Origin: Methylorubrum extorquens
Lineage (GTDB): Bacteria; Pseudomonadota; Alphaproteobacteria; Rhizobiales; Beijerinckiaceae
Reading direction: 5' to 3'
Length of the DNA stretch: 64,000 bases
NCBI RefSeq assembly: GCF_024169925.1
Contig: NZ_JALJXF010000001.1
Location: 1,060,001-1,124,000, forward strand
In this document: one piece after another, positions 9,637 through 19,339 of the stretch
Layout of the letters: every line of letters starts with the position of its first letter
How positions within the stretch are numbered: the stretch's first letter is position 1
Translations under genes and position numbers: made by a program
The notes under the pieces: generated by a model
What the model was told of the DNA's origin: nothing
Database searches by the model: none
What the model saw: only the letters and a program-made list of their open reading frames with translations

Positions 9637-10716
9637 ATGGGCGGGACGAAGCGCAGCTACCGGATCGCGGTGATTCCCGGAGACGGCATCGGCAAGGAGG
9701 TCGTGCCGGAGGGCGTTCGGGTTCTGGAACGGGCCGCCACCCGCCACGGCTTCGAGATCGTGCAGGACTGGTTCGATTTCGCGAGTTGCGACTACTACGA
9801 AGCGCACGGGCAGATGATGCCCGAGGACTGGAAGGCGCAGATCGGCTCCCACGATGCGATCTTCTTCGGCGCCGTCGGCATGCCCGAGCGGGTGCCGGAC
9901 CACATTTCGCTCTGGGGCTCGCTGATCCAGTTCCGGCGCGAATTCGACCAATACGTCAACCTGCGCCCGGTGCGACTGATGCCGGGCGTGCCGTCGCCGC
10001 TCGCCGGCCGCGAGCCCGGCGACATCGATTTCTGGGTCGTCCGCGAGAACACCGAGGGCGAGTATTCCAACGCGGGCGGGCGGATGTTTCCCGGCACCGA
10101 GCGCGAATTCGCGGTGCAGGAATCGGTGTTCACCCGGCACGGCATCGATCGCGTACTAAAGTTCGCCTTCGAGCTGGCGCAGAGCCGCCCGAAGCGCCAC
10201 CTCACCTCGGCGACCAAATCGAACGGCATCTCGATCACCATGCCGTTCTGGGATGAGCGGGTGCGGGCCGTCGCCGAGCGCTTCCCCGATATCCGTTGGG
10301 ACCAGTACCACATTGACATCCTGACCGCGCATTTCGTGCTGAATCCGGATCGGTTCGACGTGGTGGTCGCCTCGAACCTCTTCGGCGACATCCTCTCCGA
10401 TCTTGGCCCGGCCTGCACCGGCACCATCGGCATCGCGCCATCGGGCAACATCAACCCGGAGCGCCTGCACCCGTCCGTGTTCGAACCGGTGCACGGCTCG
10501 GCCCCCGACATCGCCGGCCAGGGGCTCGCCAACCCGATCGGCCAGATCTGGTCGGGGGCGATGATGCTGGAGCATCTCGGCGAGCGGGAGGCTGCCGGCG
10601 AAATCGTTGCCGCCATCGAGCGGGTACTCACGGAGCAGACGCTGCGCACGCGCGATCTCGGCGGCACCGCCGACACGCAGGCCTGCGGCCGCGCGGTCGA
10701 ACAGGCGATGGGCTGA
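9637..10716 (+). CDS. Isopropylmalate/isocitrate dehydrogenase family enzyme, tartrate/D-malate dehydrogenase type
   Basis: 359-residue NAD-dependent beta-decarboxylating dehydrogenase. The family signatures are present: IPGDGIGKEV at the N-terminus, VVRENTEGEYSN in the substrate region, the metal-binding stretch SNLFGDILSDLGP, and FEPVHGSAPDIAG for the cofactor. The wording around HISLWGSLIQFRREFDQYVN is that of the tartrate/D-malate branch (TtuC/DmlA), not LeuB. It would oxidise a 2-hydroxy acid such as D-malate or tartrate to a beta-keto acid. The next gene, 13 bases on, encodes a BKACE enzyme that consumes beta-keto acids, so they probably work together. Exact substrate unknown. Confidence 0.85.
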   Translation: MGGTKRSYRIAVIPGDGIGKEVVPEGVRVLERAATRHGFEIVQDWFDFASCDYYEAHGQMMPEDWKAQIGSHDAIFFGAVGMPERVPDHISLWGSLIQFRREFDQYVNLRPVRLMPGVPSPLAGREPGDIDFWVVRENTEGEYSNAGGRMFPGTEREFAVQESVFTRHGIDRVLKFAFELAQSRPKRHLTSATKSNGISITMPFWDERVRAVAERFPDIRWDQYHIDILTAHFVLNPDRFDVVVASNLFGDILSDLGPACTGTIGIAPSGNINPERLHPSVFEPVHGSAPDIAGQGLANPIGQIWSGAMMLEHLGEREAAGEIVAAIERVLTEQTLRTRDLGGTADTQACGRAVEQAMG

Positions 10717-10729
10717 AGGACCGCCCGCG

Positions 10730-11554
10730 ATGAGACCCGTCGTCGTCACCGTCGCGATCACCGGCTCGGTCGCCCGCAAGGCCGACAACCCGACCGTGCC
10801 GATCACCCCCGCCGAGCAGATCGAATCGACCCACGCCGCCTACGAGGCCGGCGCGGCGCTCGCCCACATCCATGTCCGCGAGGACGACGAGAGCCCCTCC
10901 CTCGATCCCGACCGGTTCGCGGCGGTGCAGGCGGGCATCCGGCGGCATTGCCCGGACATGATCGTCCAGTTCTCGACGAGCGGGGCGGGGCCCGATCCCA
11001 CGGAGCGGGGCGCCTGCCTGATCCACCGGCCCGATATGGCCTCGCTCACCACCGGCTCCGTCAATTTCGGCGACGGCGTCTACGAGAACCCGGCCGCCTC
11101 GTTCACGGCGCTCGGCCAGCGGATGCGGGACGAGGGCGTACGCCCGGAGATCGAGGTGTTCGACCTCACTCACATCCACAACGCCCGCCGTCTCGTGGAC
11201 GAGGGATTAATCGGCGCCGAGCCCCATCTGCAGTTCGTCATGGGCATCCGCAACGCCCTGCCGCCCGACCCGCACCTGCTCGACATCCTGCTGGCCGAGA
11301 CCCGGCGCCTGTTGCCGGGCGCGACCTGGGGCGCCTTCGGCATCGGCCGCTTTCAGAGCCCGGTGATGGGCTGGGCTGTGTCGCGGGGCGCGCAGAGCGT
11401 GCGCACGGGTTTGGAGGACAACGTGCGACTCTCGAAGGAGCGGCTCGCCGACGGCAATGCCGACCTTGTCCGTCTGGCTACCCGAATCTGCGCCGAGCAC
11501 AGCGCCCGGCCGGCGACACCGGCCGAGGCGCGAGCGATCCTGCACCTCGGCTGA
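10730..11554 (+). CDS. BKACE family beta-keto acid cleavage enzyme (DUF849)
   Basis: 274 residues from the ATG 13 bases after the dehydrogenase. BKACE enzymes are Zn-dependent TIM barrels that convert a beta-keto acid plus acetyl-CoA into acetoacetate and a new acyl-CoA; the founding member is Kce of lysine fermentation. His46 and His48 (AHIHVR) and Glu229 (RTGLEDN) match the Kce zinc ligands. Ser82 (FSTSG), Glu142 (EVFD) and Arg225 fit the known active-site pattern. The BKACE family covers many substrates, so this member's natural substrate is open. Coupling to the dehydrogenase suggests a hydroxy-dicarboxylate or hydroxy-acid pathway. Confidence 0.9.
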   Translation: MRPVVVTVAITGSVARKADNPTVPITPAEQIESTHAAYEAGAALAHIHVREDDESPSLDPDRFAAVQAGIRRHCPDMIVQFSTSGAGPDPTERGACLIHRPDMASLTTGSVNFGDGVYENPAASFTALGQRMRDEGVRPEIEVFDLTHIHNARRLVDEGLIGAEPHLQFVMGIRNALPPDPHLLDILLAETRRLLPGATWGAFGIGRFQSPVMGWAVSRGAQSVRTGLEDNVRLSKERLADGNADLVRLATRICAEHSARPATPAEARAILHLG

Positions 11555-11615
11555 GCCCAGGGCGTCGTCCCGAAAGGCGGTTCAAGCCTCTCTGGACGAC
11601 GCACTCGCGCGCCGA

Positions 11616-12971
11616 TCAGGCGAGAACCGGGCTCGTCTTGCGCCCCAGCGCCTCCTCGACGGTGCCGTCCCCGTCGAGATAGCCGTGGCGCTTCGGGTTC
11701 GGCATCACCAGCGAAGCGATGAACGAGATCGCCAGCATCACCGCGACGTACCAGAAGAAGCTGCTCTCGGCGCCGACATGCTTGAGCCAGAGCGCGACTG
11801 CCTCCGCCGTGCCGCCGAACAGTGAGTTGGCCACCGCGTAGGACAGGCCGACGCCGAGCGCACGCACCTGGGTCGGGAACAGCTCCGCTTTCACGATGCC
11901 GCTGATGCCGGTGTAGAAGCTGATCACGACGAGCCCGGTCATGATGAGGCCGAAGGACAGGATCGGATCGGTGGTGGTGCCGATCGCCGTCATCAGCGGC
12001 ACGATCATCACCATGCCGAGGCCGCTGAACAGCAGCATGTTCGTCTTTCGGCCGATCCGGTCGGAGAGCCAGCCGAAGAAGGGCTGGATCACCATGTAGG
12101 CGAACAGCGCCACCGTCGTGATCTTCGATGCGGTTACCTTGTCCAGATGGGCGGTGTTGAAGAGGTACTTCGGCATGTAGGTCGTGAGCGTGTAGAACGA
12201 CAGCGACCCGCCGGCCGTATAGGCCAGCACCACGGCGAAGGCCCGCCAGTGCTTGAGAAGCCCGGAGAGGGTTCCCGCTTCCTTCGAATCCTTGTTCTCC
12301 GCGCTCATCGTCTCGGAGAGCGAGCGGCGCAGGAACAGGGCGACCACCGCGGCCAGCGCGCCGATGACGAAGGGGATGCGCCAGCCCCAGGCCGTGAGTT
12401 GCTCGGCCGTGAGCAAGCTCTGGAGCACGACGAGGACCAGCGAGGCGAGCAACTGGCCGCCGATCAGCGTGACGTATTGGAACGAGGCGAAGAACCCGCG
12501 CTGCCCCTTGGTCGCGACCTCGCTCATGTAGGTCGCGCTGGTGCCGTACTCGCCGCCAACGGACAGGCCCTGCACCATGCGCGCGATGACGAGCAGGACC
12601 GGCGCGAGGTGGCCGACGGTCGCGTAGGTCGGCAACAGGGCGATGGCGAGCGAGCCGCCGCACATCATCAGCACCGAGATCATCAAGGAGGTCTTGCGCC
12701 CGAGACGGTCGGCGATGCGCCCGAACAGCCAGCCGCCGATCGGCCGCATGAAGAAGCCCACCGCGAAGACCGCGGCCGACTTCAGGAGTTGGCCCGTGTC
12801 GTCGCCCTCCGGAAAGAAGACCGGGGCGAAGTAGAGGGCGAAGAAGGCGTAGCAGTAGAAGTCGTACCACTCGACGAGATTGCCCGACGAGGAACCGACG
12901 ATGGCCATGATGCGGCGGCGGCGGTCGGCGGCCTCGTCGAGCGGCGGCGCGGTGGCGCTGGTCTCCAGCAT
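11616..12971 (-). CDS. MHS-family MFS transporter (metabolite:H+ symporter)
   Basis: 451-residue inner-membrane carrier with about twelve transmembrane segments. It has the MHS signatures: [18 protein letters not shown] near residue 28, [14 protein letters not shown] in loop 2-3, and the matching loop 8-9 motif [13 protein letters not shown]. Relatives (KgtP, ShiA, ProP, CitA) import dicarboxylates, ketoacids or compatible solutes with protons. It converges on the dehydrogenase/BKACE pair with a 61-base gap, so the simplest reading is uptake of that pathway's substrate, a carboxylic acid. No regulator gene is nearby. Confidence 0.92.
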   Translation of the reverse strand: MLETSATAPPLDEAADRRRRIMAIVGSSSGNLVEWYDFYCYAFFALYFAPVFFPEGDDTGQLLKSAAVFAVGFFMRPIGGWLFGRIADRLGRKTSLMISVLMMCGGSLAIALLPTYATVGHLAPVLLVIARMVQGLSVGGEYGTSATYMSEVATKGQRGFFASFQYVTLIGGQLLASLVLVVLQSLLTAEQLTAWGWRIPFVIGALAAVVALFLRRSLSETMSAENKDSKEAGTLSGLLKHWRAFAVVLAYTAGGSLSFYTLTTYMPKYLFNTAHLDKVTASKITTVALFAYMVIQPFFGWLSDRIGRKTNMLLFSGLGMVMIVPLMTAIGTTTDPILSFGLIMTGLVVISFYTGISGIVKAELFPTQVRALGVGLSYAVANSLFGGTAEAVALWLKHVGAESSFFWYVAVMLAISFIASLVMPNPKRHGYLDGDGTVEEALGRKTSPVLA

Positions 12972-13439
12972 GCGTTTCCCCTGATGGTCCGGCCCTTGAG
13001 CGGCCGTGAGCGTTTATCAGAGGCCGGTATTTACCCGAGACGGGCCCCGCGCCGACGCGGTCGGCGGCCATTCCATGACAGATGCCGGGGAACGTTGCGC
13101 ACAAAGGCTTGGATCGATCGGAACGATGGGCCCTCGTTCCGGCATGGCAGGCGGCAAGCCCTGCCGGCCACCGTGCCTGGGCCTTCCCAGTGCGGGGGGA
13201 GAGAGGCCCGGGCGGCACGAGGGTCAGCTCAAGCGCGGTTCCCCCGTCTCAGTCTTCCCAAGCACATGACAGCCTGACTTTCGGACGCCGAAAGACTCAA
13301 GCGTATCCATTCGTGCAACCCCACGGTTTTCCCGAAGAACAAGCTGGAGAGCTTATTCCGGGAACGGTTTTGCGACGTTTGCCGTTGCGTCCCCGGCTTC
13401 GGCACCAAGTCGGTCGCTGAGAAGAAACAGGGACGGAAC
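12972..13439. other. 468-bp intergenic region, no gene recognised
   Basis: Lies between two outward-reading genes (MHS carrier leftward, Gly-rich protein rightward), so it must hold both promoters. Short open frames here have no family resemblance and poor starts. A small 7-bp inverted repeat CTTTCGG / CCGAAAG sits at 13278-13294. Nothing else stands out. Confidence 0.5.
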
Positions 13440-14300
13440 ATGACGAAACTCTTTCGCAGCACGGCGACGGCGGCGATCCTGATGTTGGGCGCGGCAACCG
13501 CACTCGCTCAAGGCGGCGGCGGCGGCGGCGGTGTTGGGGCCGGGGGGGCCGGCGGCGGTGGTGCTGGCGCAGGAGGTGCCGGGATGGGCGCAGGCGGTGC
13601 CGGTGGAGGCGCTGGAGGCGCGGGCGGCGCGGGTGGCGGTGCGGCCGGCGGAGCACGGGGCGGCGCGGGCGAGGCCGGCGGCGCAGGCGGTGCCCGTGGG
13701 GGCGCCGATGTCGGTGGGACCCGTGGCGGCGAGAGCGGCGGGGCACCCGGTGGCGCGTCGCGCGGCGGCGAGAGTGGAGAGCCGGGTGTCCGTGGCGGGC
13801 GCGAAGGTGGCCCGGCCCGTGCCGAACAGCCGAGCGAGCGCGGCAACCGCGAGTCCGGGCAGACCGACCGCGGCGGCGCAGGCGAGCGCGGCGGACGGGA
13901 CGGACGAGACGGGCCGGGCGAGCGCGGCGGGCGTGACGGCCGAGATGGGGCCGGCGAGCGCGGCGGGCGGGATGCGGCGGGTGAACGCGGCGGTGCCGGC
14001 GAGCGAGGTGGTCGTGGGGCCGCCACCGAGGCGCGGGGCGCTTCGAAGAACCTGAGCTCGACGCAACGCGGCGAGTTCCGCCAGTCGATCACCCGTTCCA
14101 GCGTTCGCGCCGTCACGAATGTCAACTTCGCCGTCCGCGTCGGCACGGCAATCCCGCGCTCGGTCTCGCTGCACCCGCTACCCCCAGCGATTCTCTCGGT
14201 GGTGCCGGCCTATCGCGGTCTGCAATTCATTCTCGTCGGGGACGACATCGTCATCATCGATCCTGACACCTACGAGATCGTCGACGTGATCCCGGCCTGA
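13440..14300 (+). CDS. Exported Gly-rich protein with C-terminal DUF1236-like domain
   Basis: 286 residues. A signal peptide (1-23, ending ALAQ) is followed by an extreme low-complexity region: Gly/Ala-rich to about residue 120, then an Arg/Glu/Gly/Asp region with a decaying GERGGRDGRD repeat (about 148-192, bases 13881-14015). Residues 205-286 form a compact domain (IPRSVSLHPLP, then VPAYRGLQFILVGDDIVIIDP) that matches the DUF1236 pattern common in Hyphomicrobiales. It is probably an envelope or surface protein with a disordered linker. The repeats make replication slippage likely, so length may vary between strains. Confidence 0.8.
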   Translation: MTKLFRSTATAAILMLGAATALAQGGGGGGGVGAGGAGGGGAGAGGAGMGAGGAGGGAGGAGGAGGGAAGGARGGAGEAGGAGGARGGADVGGTRGGESGGAPGGASRGGESGEPGVRGGREGGPARAEQPSERGNRESGQTDRGGAGERGGRDGRDGPGERGGRDGRDGAGERGGRDAAGERGGAGERGGRGAATEARGASKNLSSTQRGEFRQSITRSSVRAVTNVNFAVRVGTAIPRSVSLHPLPPAILSVVPAYRGLQFILVGDDIVIIDPDTYEIVDVIPA

Positions 14301-14320
14301 TCCGGCTGCACGGCACGACC

Positions 14321-14356
14321 GGAGAGGCGGCGGGGCGACAGCTCCGCCGCCTCTTT
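14321..14356 (+). terminator. Intrinsic terminator after the DUF1236 gene
   Basis: An 11-bp perfect stem AGAGGCGGCGG / CCGCCGCCTCT (14323-14333 with 14344-14354), extendable by G-T pairs, followed by a short T-rich tail (TTTC). It separates the Gly-rich gene from the lexA control region. Confidence 0.8.
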
Positions 14357-14378
14357 CGCTTCCCGAGGTATGCTTGCG

Positions 14379-14417
14379 GAACAGGAGAGGAACGTCTAGG
14401 CTGTTCGTGCTTTGTTT
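14379..14417 (+). promoter_or_regulatory. Two SOS (LexA) boxes in front of lexA
   Basis: The alphaproteobacterial LexA site is GTTC-N7-GTTC. Its reverse complement is present exactly as GAACAGGAGAGGAAC (14379-14393). A second, near-perfect copy GTTCGTGCTTTGTTT is at 14403-14417 in forward orientation. They sit 49-87 bases before the lexA ATG and imply autoregulation by LexA. Confidence 0.85.
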
Positions 14418-14465
14418 TCAACGATTCTGCGGCGCCCTCGGCCCGCGCTCGACAGCAGGTGCCGC

Positions 14466-15188
14466 ATGCTGACCCGCAAGCAACTCGAACTGCTCCAGTT
14501 CATCCAGCAGAGGATGCAGGAGAGCGGTGTGCCGCCGTCCTTCGACGAAATGAAGGACGCGCTCGACCTGAAATCCAAGTCCGGTATCCACCGCCTTATC
14601 ATGGCGCTGGAAGAACGCGGCTTCCTCCGCCGTCTGCCGAACCGGGCGCGGGCGATCGAGATCCTGCGCATGCCCGATATGCCGGCGGCCAAGCCCGCAT
14701 CGTCCGAGCCGCGACGCTTCACGCCGAGCGTGGTCGAGGGCGGCCTTTCGGCCAAGCCTGCCGCGCCGAAGCCTGCCATGCTTCAGGCCCATGACGGCAA
14801 GGGCCAGTCGGTGATGGTGCCGGTGATGGGCCGGATCGCTGCCGGTGTTCCGATCTCGGCGATCGAGAGCCAGAGCCATTCGATTTCGATGTCCCCCGAC
14901 TTCCTGGCGGGCGGCGAGCACTACGCGTTGGAAGTGCGCGGCGATTCGATGATCGAGGCCGGCATCCTCGATGGCGATCTCGTGGTGATCCACAAGCAGG
15001 AGACCGCCAATAACGGCGACATCATCGTCGCGCTGATCGATGACGAGGAGGCGACGCTCAAGCGCTTGCGCCGCCGCGGTTCGTCGATCGCGCTGGAAGC
15101 CGCCAACCCGGCCTACGAGACCCGCGTGCTCGGTCCCGACCGGGTGCGCATCCAGGGCAAGCTCGTGAGCCTCGTGCGCCGTTACTGA
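14466..15188 (+). CDS. lexA: LexA repressor, SOS response regulator
   Basis: 240 residues from the ATG at 14466, which gives the standard LexA N-terminus ([13 protein letters not shown]) and lies just after the SOS boxes; an upstream open stretch in the same frame is ignored. The winged helix-turn-helix (about 22-65) binds SOS operators. The C-terminal S24 domain has the self-cleavage site Ala126-Gly127 and the Ser161 (GDSMIEAG) / Lys199 (EATLKRL) dyad. RecA-stimulated cleavage inactivates it. The linker (about 70-110) is longer than in E. coli, as usual in this group. The 3' end overlaps the comEC 3' end by seven bases, tail to tail. Confidence 0.98.
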   Translation: MLTRKQLELLQFIQQRMQESGVPPSFDEMKDALDLKSKSGIHRLIMALEERGFLRRLPNRARAIEILRMPDMPAAKPASSEPRRFTPSVVEGGLSAKPAAPKPAMLQAHDGKGQSVMVPVMGRIAAGVPISAIESQSHSISMSPDFLAGGEHYALEVRGDSMIEAGILDGDLVVIHKQETANNGDIIVALIDDEEATLKRLRRRGSSIALEAANPAYETRVLGPDRVRIQGKLVSLVRRY

Positions 15189-17440
15189 GGGCTCTCGGCG
15201 TGCGGCGGGTCTGACGGATCCGCCGCACTCGGATCGTAGGAAGGTTGGGAGTCCGACAGGGCTGCCGGCGTTGTTGGGCCGGAAGGCCGGGGCTGCCAGG
15301 GCTGCGGCCGATCGGCCCCGCGGGCGGTGACGATGTCAGGCCCTGTCGTTCCAAGGCGGATCGCGGTGGCCCCCCGCGCCGCCAGAAATGCCCGGTCGGC
15401 GATCAGCGGCGCGGCACAGCCCGGCGGGGCACGCAAGCGGCTGATGAGGATGTCGGCCCGGGCGCAATCCTCGGCGAAGGCGCGCTTGTCGGTGACGAGG
15501 GCGACGGCACGGCCGTCCACCGCCGTGAGGGTGCAGCCGATCCGGTCGCAGCGCGGACCGTCGGCGCCGGTCGCGGCCTCCGGACGGCGCCCGTCACCGT
15601 CGGCCTTCAACCATTGTTCGAGTACGAAGCCGGGCGGGCGTCCGAGGACCACGAGGCGGCCGTCCTTGCCGCGGACCGCGGCGCCCGCCCCATCCCGATC
15701 GATATAGATGTCGTACCGGATCGGGCTCGCGGCGAGGGCGATTCCAAGCCCGGCCGGTATGAGGGCGAGGAGACGCAGCCGCGATACGGGGAGTGTTGCC
15801 AGCAGCAGGGCGACGGCGAGCAGCATCAGCGCACCCGTCCCGAAGGCCGGCAGCACGACGGTGGCCTGCCCAAACCCAGCGATCCAGGCGGAGATCTCGA
15901 GCATGCCGCGCACCGCAAGCCCCATCAGCCACCAGACCGGACGGTCGAGGGCGAAGGGGTAGGCCAGCATGCCGAGTACCGCCGCGGGCATCACCGCGAG
16001 CGAGACGAGCGGCAGAGTCAGCGCGTTGCCGACGAGGCCGAAGGGCTGCACGGTCTGGAAGTGGTAGGTCGCGAACGGTGCGGTGGCGAGCTGCGCCACC
16101 AGCGTCGTGGCAAGCGTTCCGACCACCGCCTTCGCCACCCATGAGGCGGCCCGCGCGATCCGAGACGAGCTGTCGGTTCGTAAGACCCGCCCGTCGATGA
16201 GCGGCGCGCAGGCGATGAGGCCGGCCACCGCGCCGAACGACATCTGAAAACTCGGGCCCAGCAGCGCCTCCGGCTCGCGGGCGAGCGCCAGGATCGCCGC
16301 GAGGGCGAGGTTCCGCAGGCTGAGCGCCGGGCGGTCGACGAGGATCGCGCCGAGCATCACCAGCGTCATGATCAGTGCCCGCTCGGCGGCGACATCCCAA
16401 CCCGAGAAGGCGCAGTAGGCGGTCACGCCCAGCATCGCCGTACCCGCCGCGATCTTCTTGATGGGCCAGGCGAGGGCGAGCACCGGCACCAGGGCGAGAC
16501 CGGCTCGCACCAGCCAGAACACGACGCCGGCCGCGAGCACCATGTGGAGCCCAGAGATCGAAACGACGTGATAAATCCCCGCCGCCCGCAGCACGTCGTT
16601 GGTCTCGTTGGAGATCAGCCCGCGCTTTCCGGTGACGAGAGCCGCCGCCACCGCGCCGGCCTGTCCGCCGATCGCGTCGGTGATGCGGCGGGTGAAGGCG
16701 TTGCGGGCCGCGTCGATGGCGGCGGTCAACCGCAGCGATAGGGCCAGCGGCTCGGCCGGGGGGCCGACCTCGACCTTGCCGACCAGCGAGCCCACGGCAC
16801 CGATTCTGCGAAAGTAGGCGTCGCGCGCAAAGTCGTAGCCGCCCGGCCGCACCGCCTCCGGCGGCGGTAGGAGACGGGCGGTGGCGCGGATGGCGTCCCC
16901 CGGCCGCACCGCCTGCGCGGCACGGTAGGAGACCCGCACCCGGCGCGGACGGCGCTCCGCATCGAGATCGCCGAATCGCTCGACACGCACGATCAGCCGG
17001 GCGCCGCCCTCGCGCTCATCGAGCCCTTCGACCAAGCCAACGAGCGGCGCGATGGTGACGCGGGTCAGCACAGGCCCCGCCACGGAGGCGACGCGCCAGA
17101 CGCCCGCGGCGAAGCCGAGGAAGACGGCGGCAAGGCCGAGCATCAGCGCGAGCGCTACCGGGCGCGCCCGCAGAAACAGCGTCACCGCAAGGCAGAGCCC
17201 CGCTGCGATCAGCGGCGCAGCCAGCGACGGCTCTCCATCGGTCGCGGTGAAGAAGACGAGAATGCCGGCCCCGAAGGCGACGGCGAGCCAGGGGAACAGC
17301 CGCCGCTGCTCGGCCTCGCGGGCGATGCTGCCGCGCAGACCGTCGAGAGTGGCCTGCCAGAGCTGTGCGGGGGCGGGAACGCGGCCGGCGAGGAGGGCCG
17401 GAACGGCCCCGCGCATCGCCCTGCCGCTGCCCCCTGCCAT
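15182..17440 (-). CDS. comEC: ComEC/Rec2-family inner-membrane channel protein
   Basis: 752 residues. An N-terminal membrane pair with a DUF4131-type OB-like domain (about 60-230) precedes the polytopic Competence domain (about 250-560; [25 protein letters not shown]). In transformable bacteria ComEC carries DNA across the inner membrane. The C-terminal region is a remnant of the metallo-beta-lactamase-like domain; I see no HxHxDH metal motif, consistent with the short alphaproteobacterial type. Whether it transports DNA here is unknown. An alternative start is the Met at residue 9. It is divergent from gltX and convergent with lexA. Confidence 0.92.
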   Translation of the reverse strand: MAGGSGRAMRGAVPALLAGRVPAPAQLWQATLDGLRGSIAREAEQRRLFPWLAVAFGAGILVFFTATDGEPSLAAPLIAAGLCLAVTLFLRARPVALALMLGLAAVFLGFAAGVWRVASVAGPVLTRVTIAPLVGLVEGLDEREGGARLIVRVERFGDLDAERRPRRVRVSYRAAQAVRPGDAIRATARLLPPPEAVRPGGYDFARDAYFRRIGAVGSLVGKVEVGPPAEPLALSLRLTAAIDAARNAFTRRITDAIGGQAGAVAAALVTGKRGLISNETNDVLRAAGIYHVVSISGLHMVLAAGVVFWLVRAGLALVPVLALAWPIKKIAAGTAMLGVTAYCAFSGWDVAAERALIMTLVMLGAILVDRPALSLRNLALAAILALAREPEALLGPSFQMSFGAVAGLIACAPLIDGRVLRTDSSSRIARAASWVAKAVVGTLATTLVAQLATAPFATYHFQTVQPFGLVGNALTLPLVSLAVMPAAVLGMLAYPFALDRPVWWLMGLAVRGMLEISAWIAGFGQATVVLPAFGTGALMLLAVALLLATLPVSRLRLLALIPAGLGIALAASPIRYDIYIDRDGAGAAVRGKDGRLVVLGRPPGFVLEQWLKADGDGRRPEAATGADGPRCDRIGCTLTAVDGRAVALVTDKRAFAEDCARADILISRLRAPPGCAAPLIADRAFLAARGATAIRLGTTGPDIVTARGADRPQPWQPRPSGPTTPAALSDSQPSYDPSAADPSDPPHAESPQ

Positions 17441-17511
17441 GCGCCCCCTGCCGCCCCCCGCCGCGCTCCGAGACCTGCGATGCCCGCGCGGCGGGCAATC
17501 GTGACGAATTC

Positions 17512-17539
17512 TTAACGCATCCGCTCGCTCGTGCTACAC
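17512..17539 (+). promoter_or_regulatory. Possible gltX promoter
   Basis: TTAACG (17512-17517) and CTACAC (17534-17539) are 16 bases apart in the comEC/gltX divergent gap, about 70 bases before the gltX start. Both boxes are only moderate matches to the housekeeping consensus, so this is tentative. Confidence 0.3.
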
Positions 17540-17611
17540 GCCCGCAGAGACCGGCCGCGGCCGCACGCGCGCCATCCCGCACTTTTTCAAGAAGAAGCCT
17601 CCCAGCAGCCG

Positions 17612-19036
17612 ATGTCGTCACCGGTCGTCACGCGCTTTGCGCCCTCACCCACGGGCTTCCTGCATATCGGGGGAGCGCGCACGGCTCTGTTCAATTGGCT
17701 CTACGCCCGCCGCTTCGGCGGGCGGATGCTGCTGCGCATCGAGGACACCGACCGGGAGCGATCGACGCAAGGTGCGATCGACGCGATCCTCGACGGGATG
17801 CGCTGGCTCGGCCTCGATTGGGACGGGGAGGTGATCTACCAGTTCGCCCGCGCCGAGCGGCACCGCGAGGTCGCCGAGAGCCTGCTCGCCTCGGGCAACG
17901 CCTATCACTGTTACGCCACCGCCGAGGAACTCGTGCAGATGCGCGAGACCGCCCGTGCCGAGGGCCGTGCCCCGCGCTACGACGGCCGCTGGCGCGACCG
18001 CGACCCGTCCGAGGCGCCCGCGGGCGTGAAGCCGGTGATCCGCCTGCGCGCGCCGAGCGACGGTGAGACCGTGGTCGAGGACGCCGTGCAGGGCCGCGTC
18101 ACCTGGGCCAACCGAGACCTCGACGACCTCGTGCTGCTGCGCTCCGACGGCACGCCGACCTACATGCTCGCCGTCGTGGTGGACGACCACGACATGGGCG
18201 TCAGCCAAGTGATCCGCGGCGACGACCACCTCACCAACGCCGCCCGCCAGAGCCAGATCTACCGGGCGCTCGGCTGGGACGTGCCGGCGATGGCGCATAT
18301 CCCGCTCATCCACGGGGCGGACGGCGCCAAGCTGTCGAAGCGCCACGGTGCGCTCGGCGTCGAGGAGTATCGCGACCGCGGCTACCTCCCGGCGGCGCTG
18401 CGCAACTACCTCGTGCGGCTCGGCTGGAGCCACGGCGATCAGGAAGTGTTCTCCACGGAGGAGATGATCGCCGCCTTCGACCTGAAGGCGATCGGCCGCT
18501 CGGCGGCGCGGTTCGACTTCACCAAGCTGGAAAGCCTCAACGGGCTCTACATCCGCGGCAGCGACGATTCGGTGCTGGTGGATGCGATCGACGCGATCCT
18601 GCCGGTCCGTGGCCCCGAGCGGGGCCTGCCGACCAAGCTGACGCCGGATCTGCGCGAAAAAGTCCTGTCGGCGATGCCTGGCCTGAAGGAGCGCGCCAAG
18701 ACCCTCGTCGAACTCCTCGACAGCGCCTACTACCTCTACGCCCCGCGCCCGCTCGCTCTCGACGCCAAGGCCGAAGCCTTGCTCGCGGGCGAAGCGCCCG
18801 AGCGGCTGCGCGCGCTCCTGCCGGCGCTCGAAGCCCTCCCGGAATGGAACGCAGCGACGACCGAGGCTGCGGTGCGCCAGTTCGCGGACGGTCAGGGAGT
18901 CAAGCTCGGCCAAGTCGCCCAGCCCCTGCGGGCGGCGCTGACGGGGCGCGCTACCTCGCCGCCGGTCTTCGACGTCCTGGCCGTGCTCGGCCGGGACGAG
19001 GCACTCGCCCGCCTCCGGGATCGCTTGCCGGCCTAA
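17612..19036 (+). CDS. gltX: Glutamate--tRNA ligase
   Basis: 474-residue class I synthetase. I chose the ATG at 17612 because it yields the canonical N-terminus [15 protein letters not shown]. The HIGH-type motif is [12 protein letters not shown] and the KMSKS-type motif is KLSKRHGA. The C-terminal helical anticodon-binding domain is complete. Alphaproteobacteria commonly have two gltX genes, and one may mischarge tRNA-Gln for later amidation; which this is cannot be told here. The stop codon sits inside the loop of a GC-rich hairpin. It is followed after 476 bases by gltA in the same direction. Confidence 0.97.
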   Translation: MSSPVVTRFAPSPTGFLHIGGARTALFNWLYARRFGGRMLLRIEDTDRERSTQGAIDAILDGMRWLGLDWDGEVIYQFARAERHREVAESLLASGNAYHCYATAEELVQMRETARAEGRAPRYDGRWRDRDPSEAPAGVKPVIRLRAPSDGETVVEDAVQGRVTWANRDLDDLVLLRSDGTPTYMLAVVVDDHDMGVSQVIRGDDHLTNAARQSQIYRALGWDVPAMAHIPLIHGADGAKLSKRHGALGVEEYRDRGYLPAALRNYLVRLGWSHGDQEVFSTEEMIAAFDLKAIGRSAARFDFTKLESLNGLYIRGSDDSVLVDAIDAILPVRGPERGLPTKLTPDLREKVLSAMPGLKERAKTLVELLDSAYYLYAPRPLALDAKAEALLAGEAPERLRALLPALEALPEWNAATTEAAVRQFADGQGVKLGQVAQPLRAALTGRATSPPVFDVLAVLGRDEALARLRDRLPA

Positions 19037-19102
19037 AGGCCGGCCACGCGACGGATCAACGCATAAGCCCTCTCGACGCATCGGCCGAGCCGATGCGTCG
19101 AG
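19027..19102. repeat. Two GC-rich hairpins at and after the gltX stop
   Basis: First, GCCGGCCT / AGGCCGGC (19027-19034 with 19037-19044) encloses part of the TAA stop. Second, a perfect 13-bp stem CTCGACGCATCGG / CCGATGCGTCGAG (19072-19084 with 19090-19102) has a 5-base loop and no T-tract. The core of the second hairpin, GC-A-TCGGC...GCCGA-T-GC, matches a hairpin module of the dispersed repeat at 37765-37862 with a paired base change. Confidence 0.65.
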
Positions 19103-19339
19103 TCGCGATATCCGCACCTCTGGGCTTCGTGGCGCCATGAATGACAATCCGGCGCAAATGACAGCCCCAACTTTTGCCGGCGGCACATCGTCCGGTCGAG
19201 GGCCGGAAGATCCTGCTCGGACGCGTATTTCGGCGTCATCTTCGCTCTGACAGAGCGCTCTGAGTGACCAAGAGTTGCGCGCGGGAACCGGTCGGATGAG
19301 ATTTCATCCCTCTCGTGCAGTAACAGATGCGGCCTGTTT

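Noticed and set aside
9637..10716. Assignment as leuB (3-isopropylmalate dehydrogenase)
   Set aside because: The neighbours are not leucine genes, and the HISLWGSLIQFRREFDQYVN region is that of the tartrate/D-malate branch.
13500..14050. Repetitive DNA considered as a CRISPR array
   Set aside because: The repeats are Gly/Ala and GERGGRDGRD codons in an open reading frame with a signal peptide; spacing is irregular and there are no unique spacers or cas genes.
17645..19186. A 513-codon open frame on the minus strand
   Set aside because: Antisense to gltX, which is unambiguous on the plus strand.
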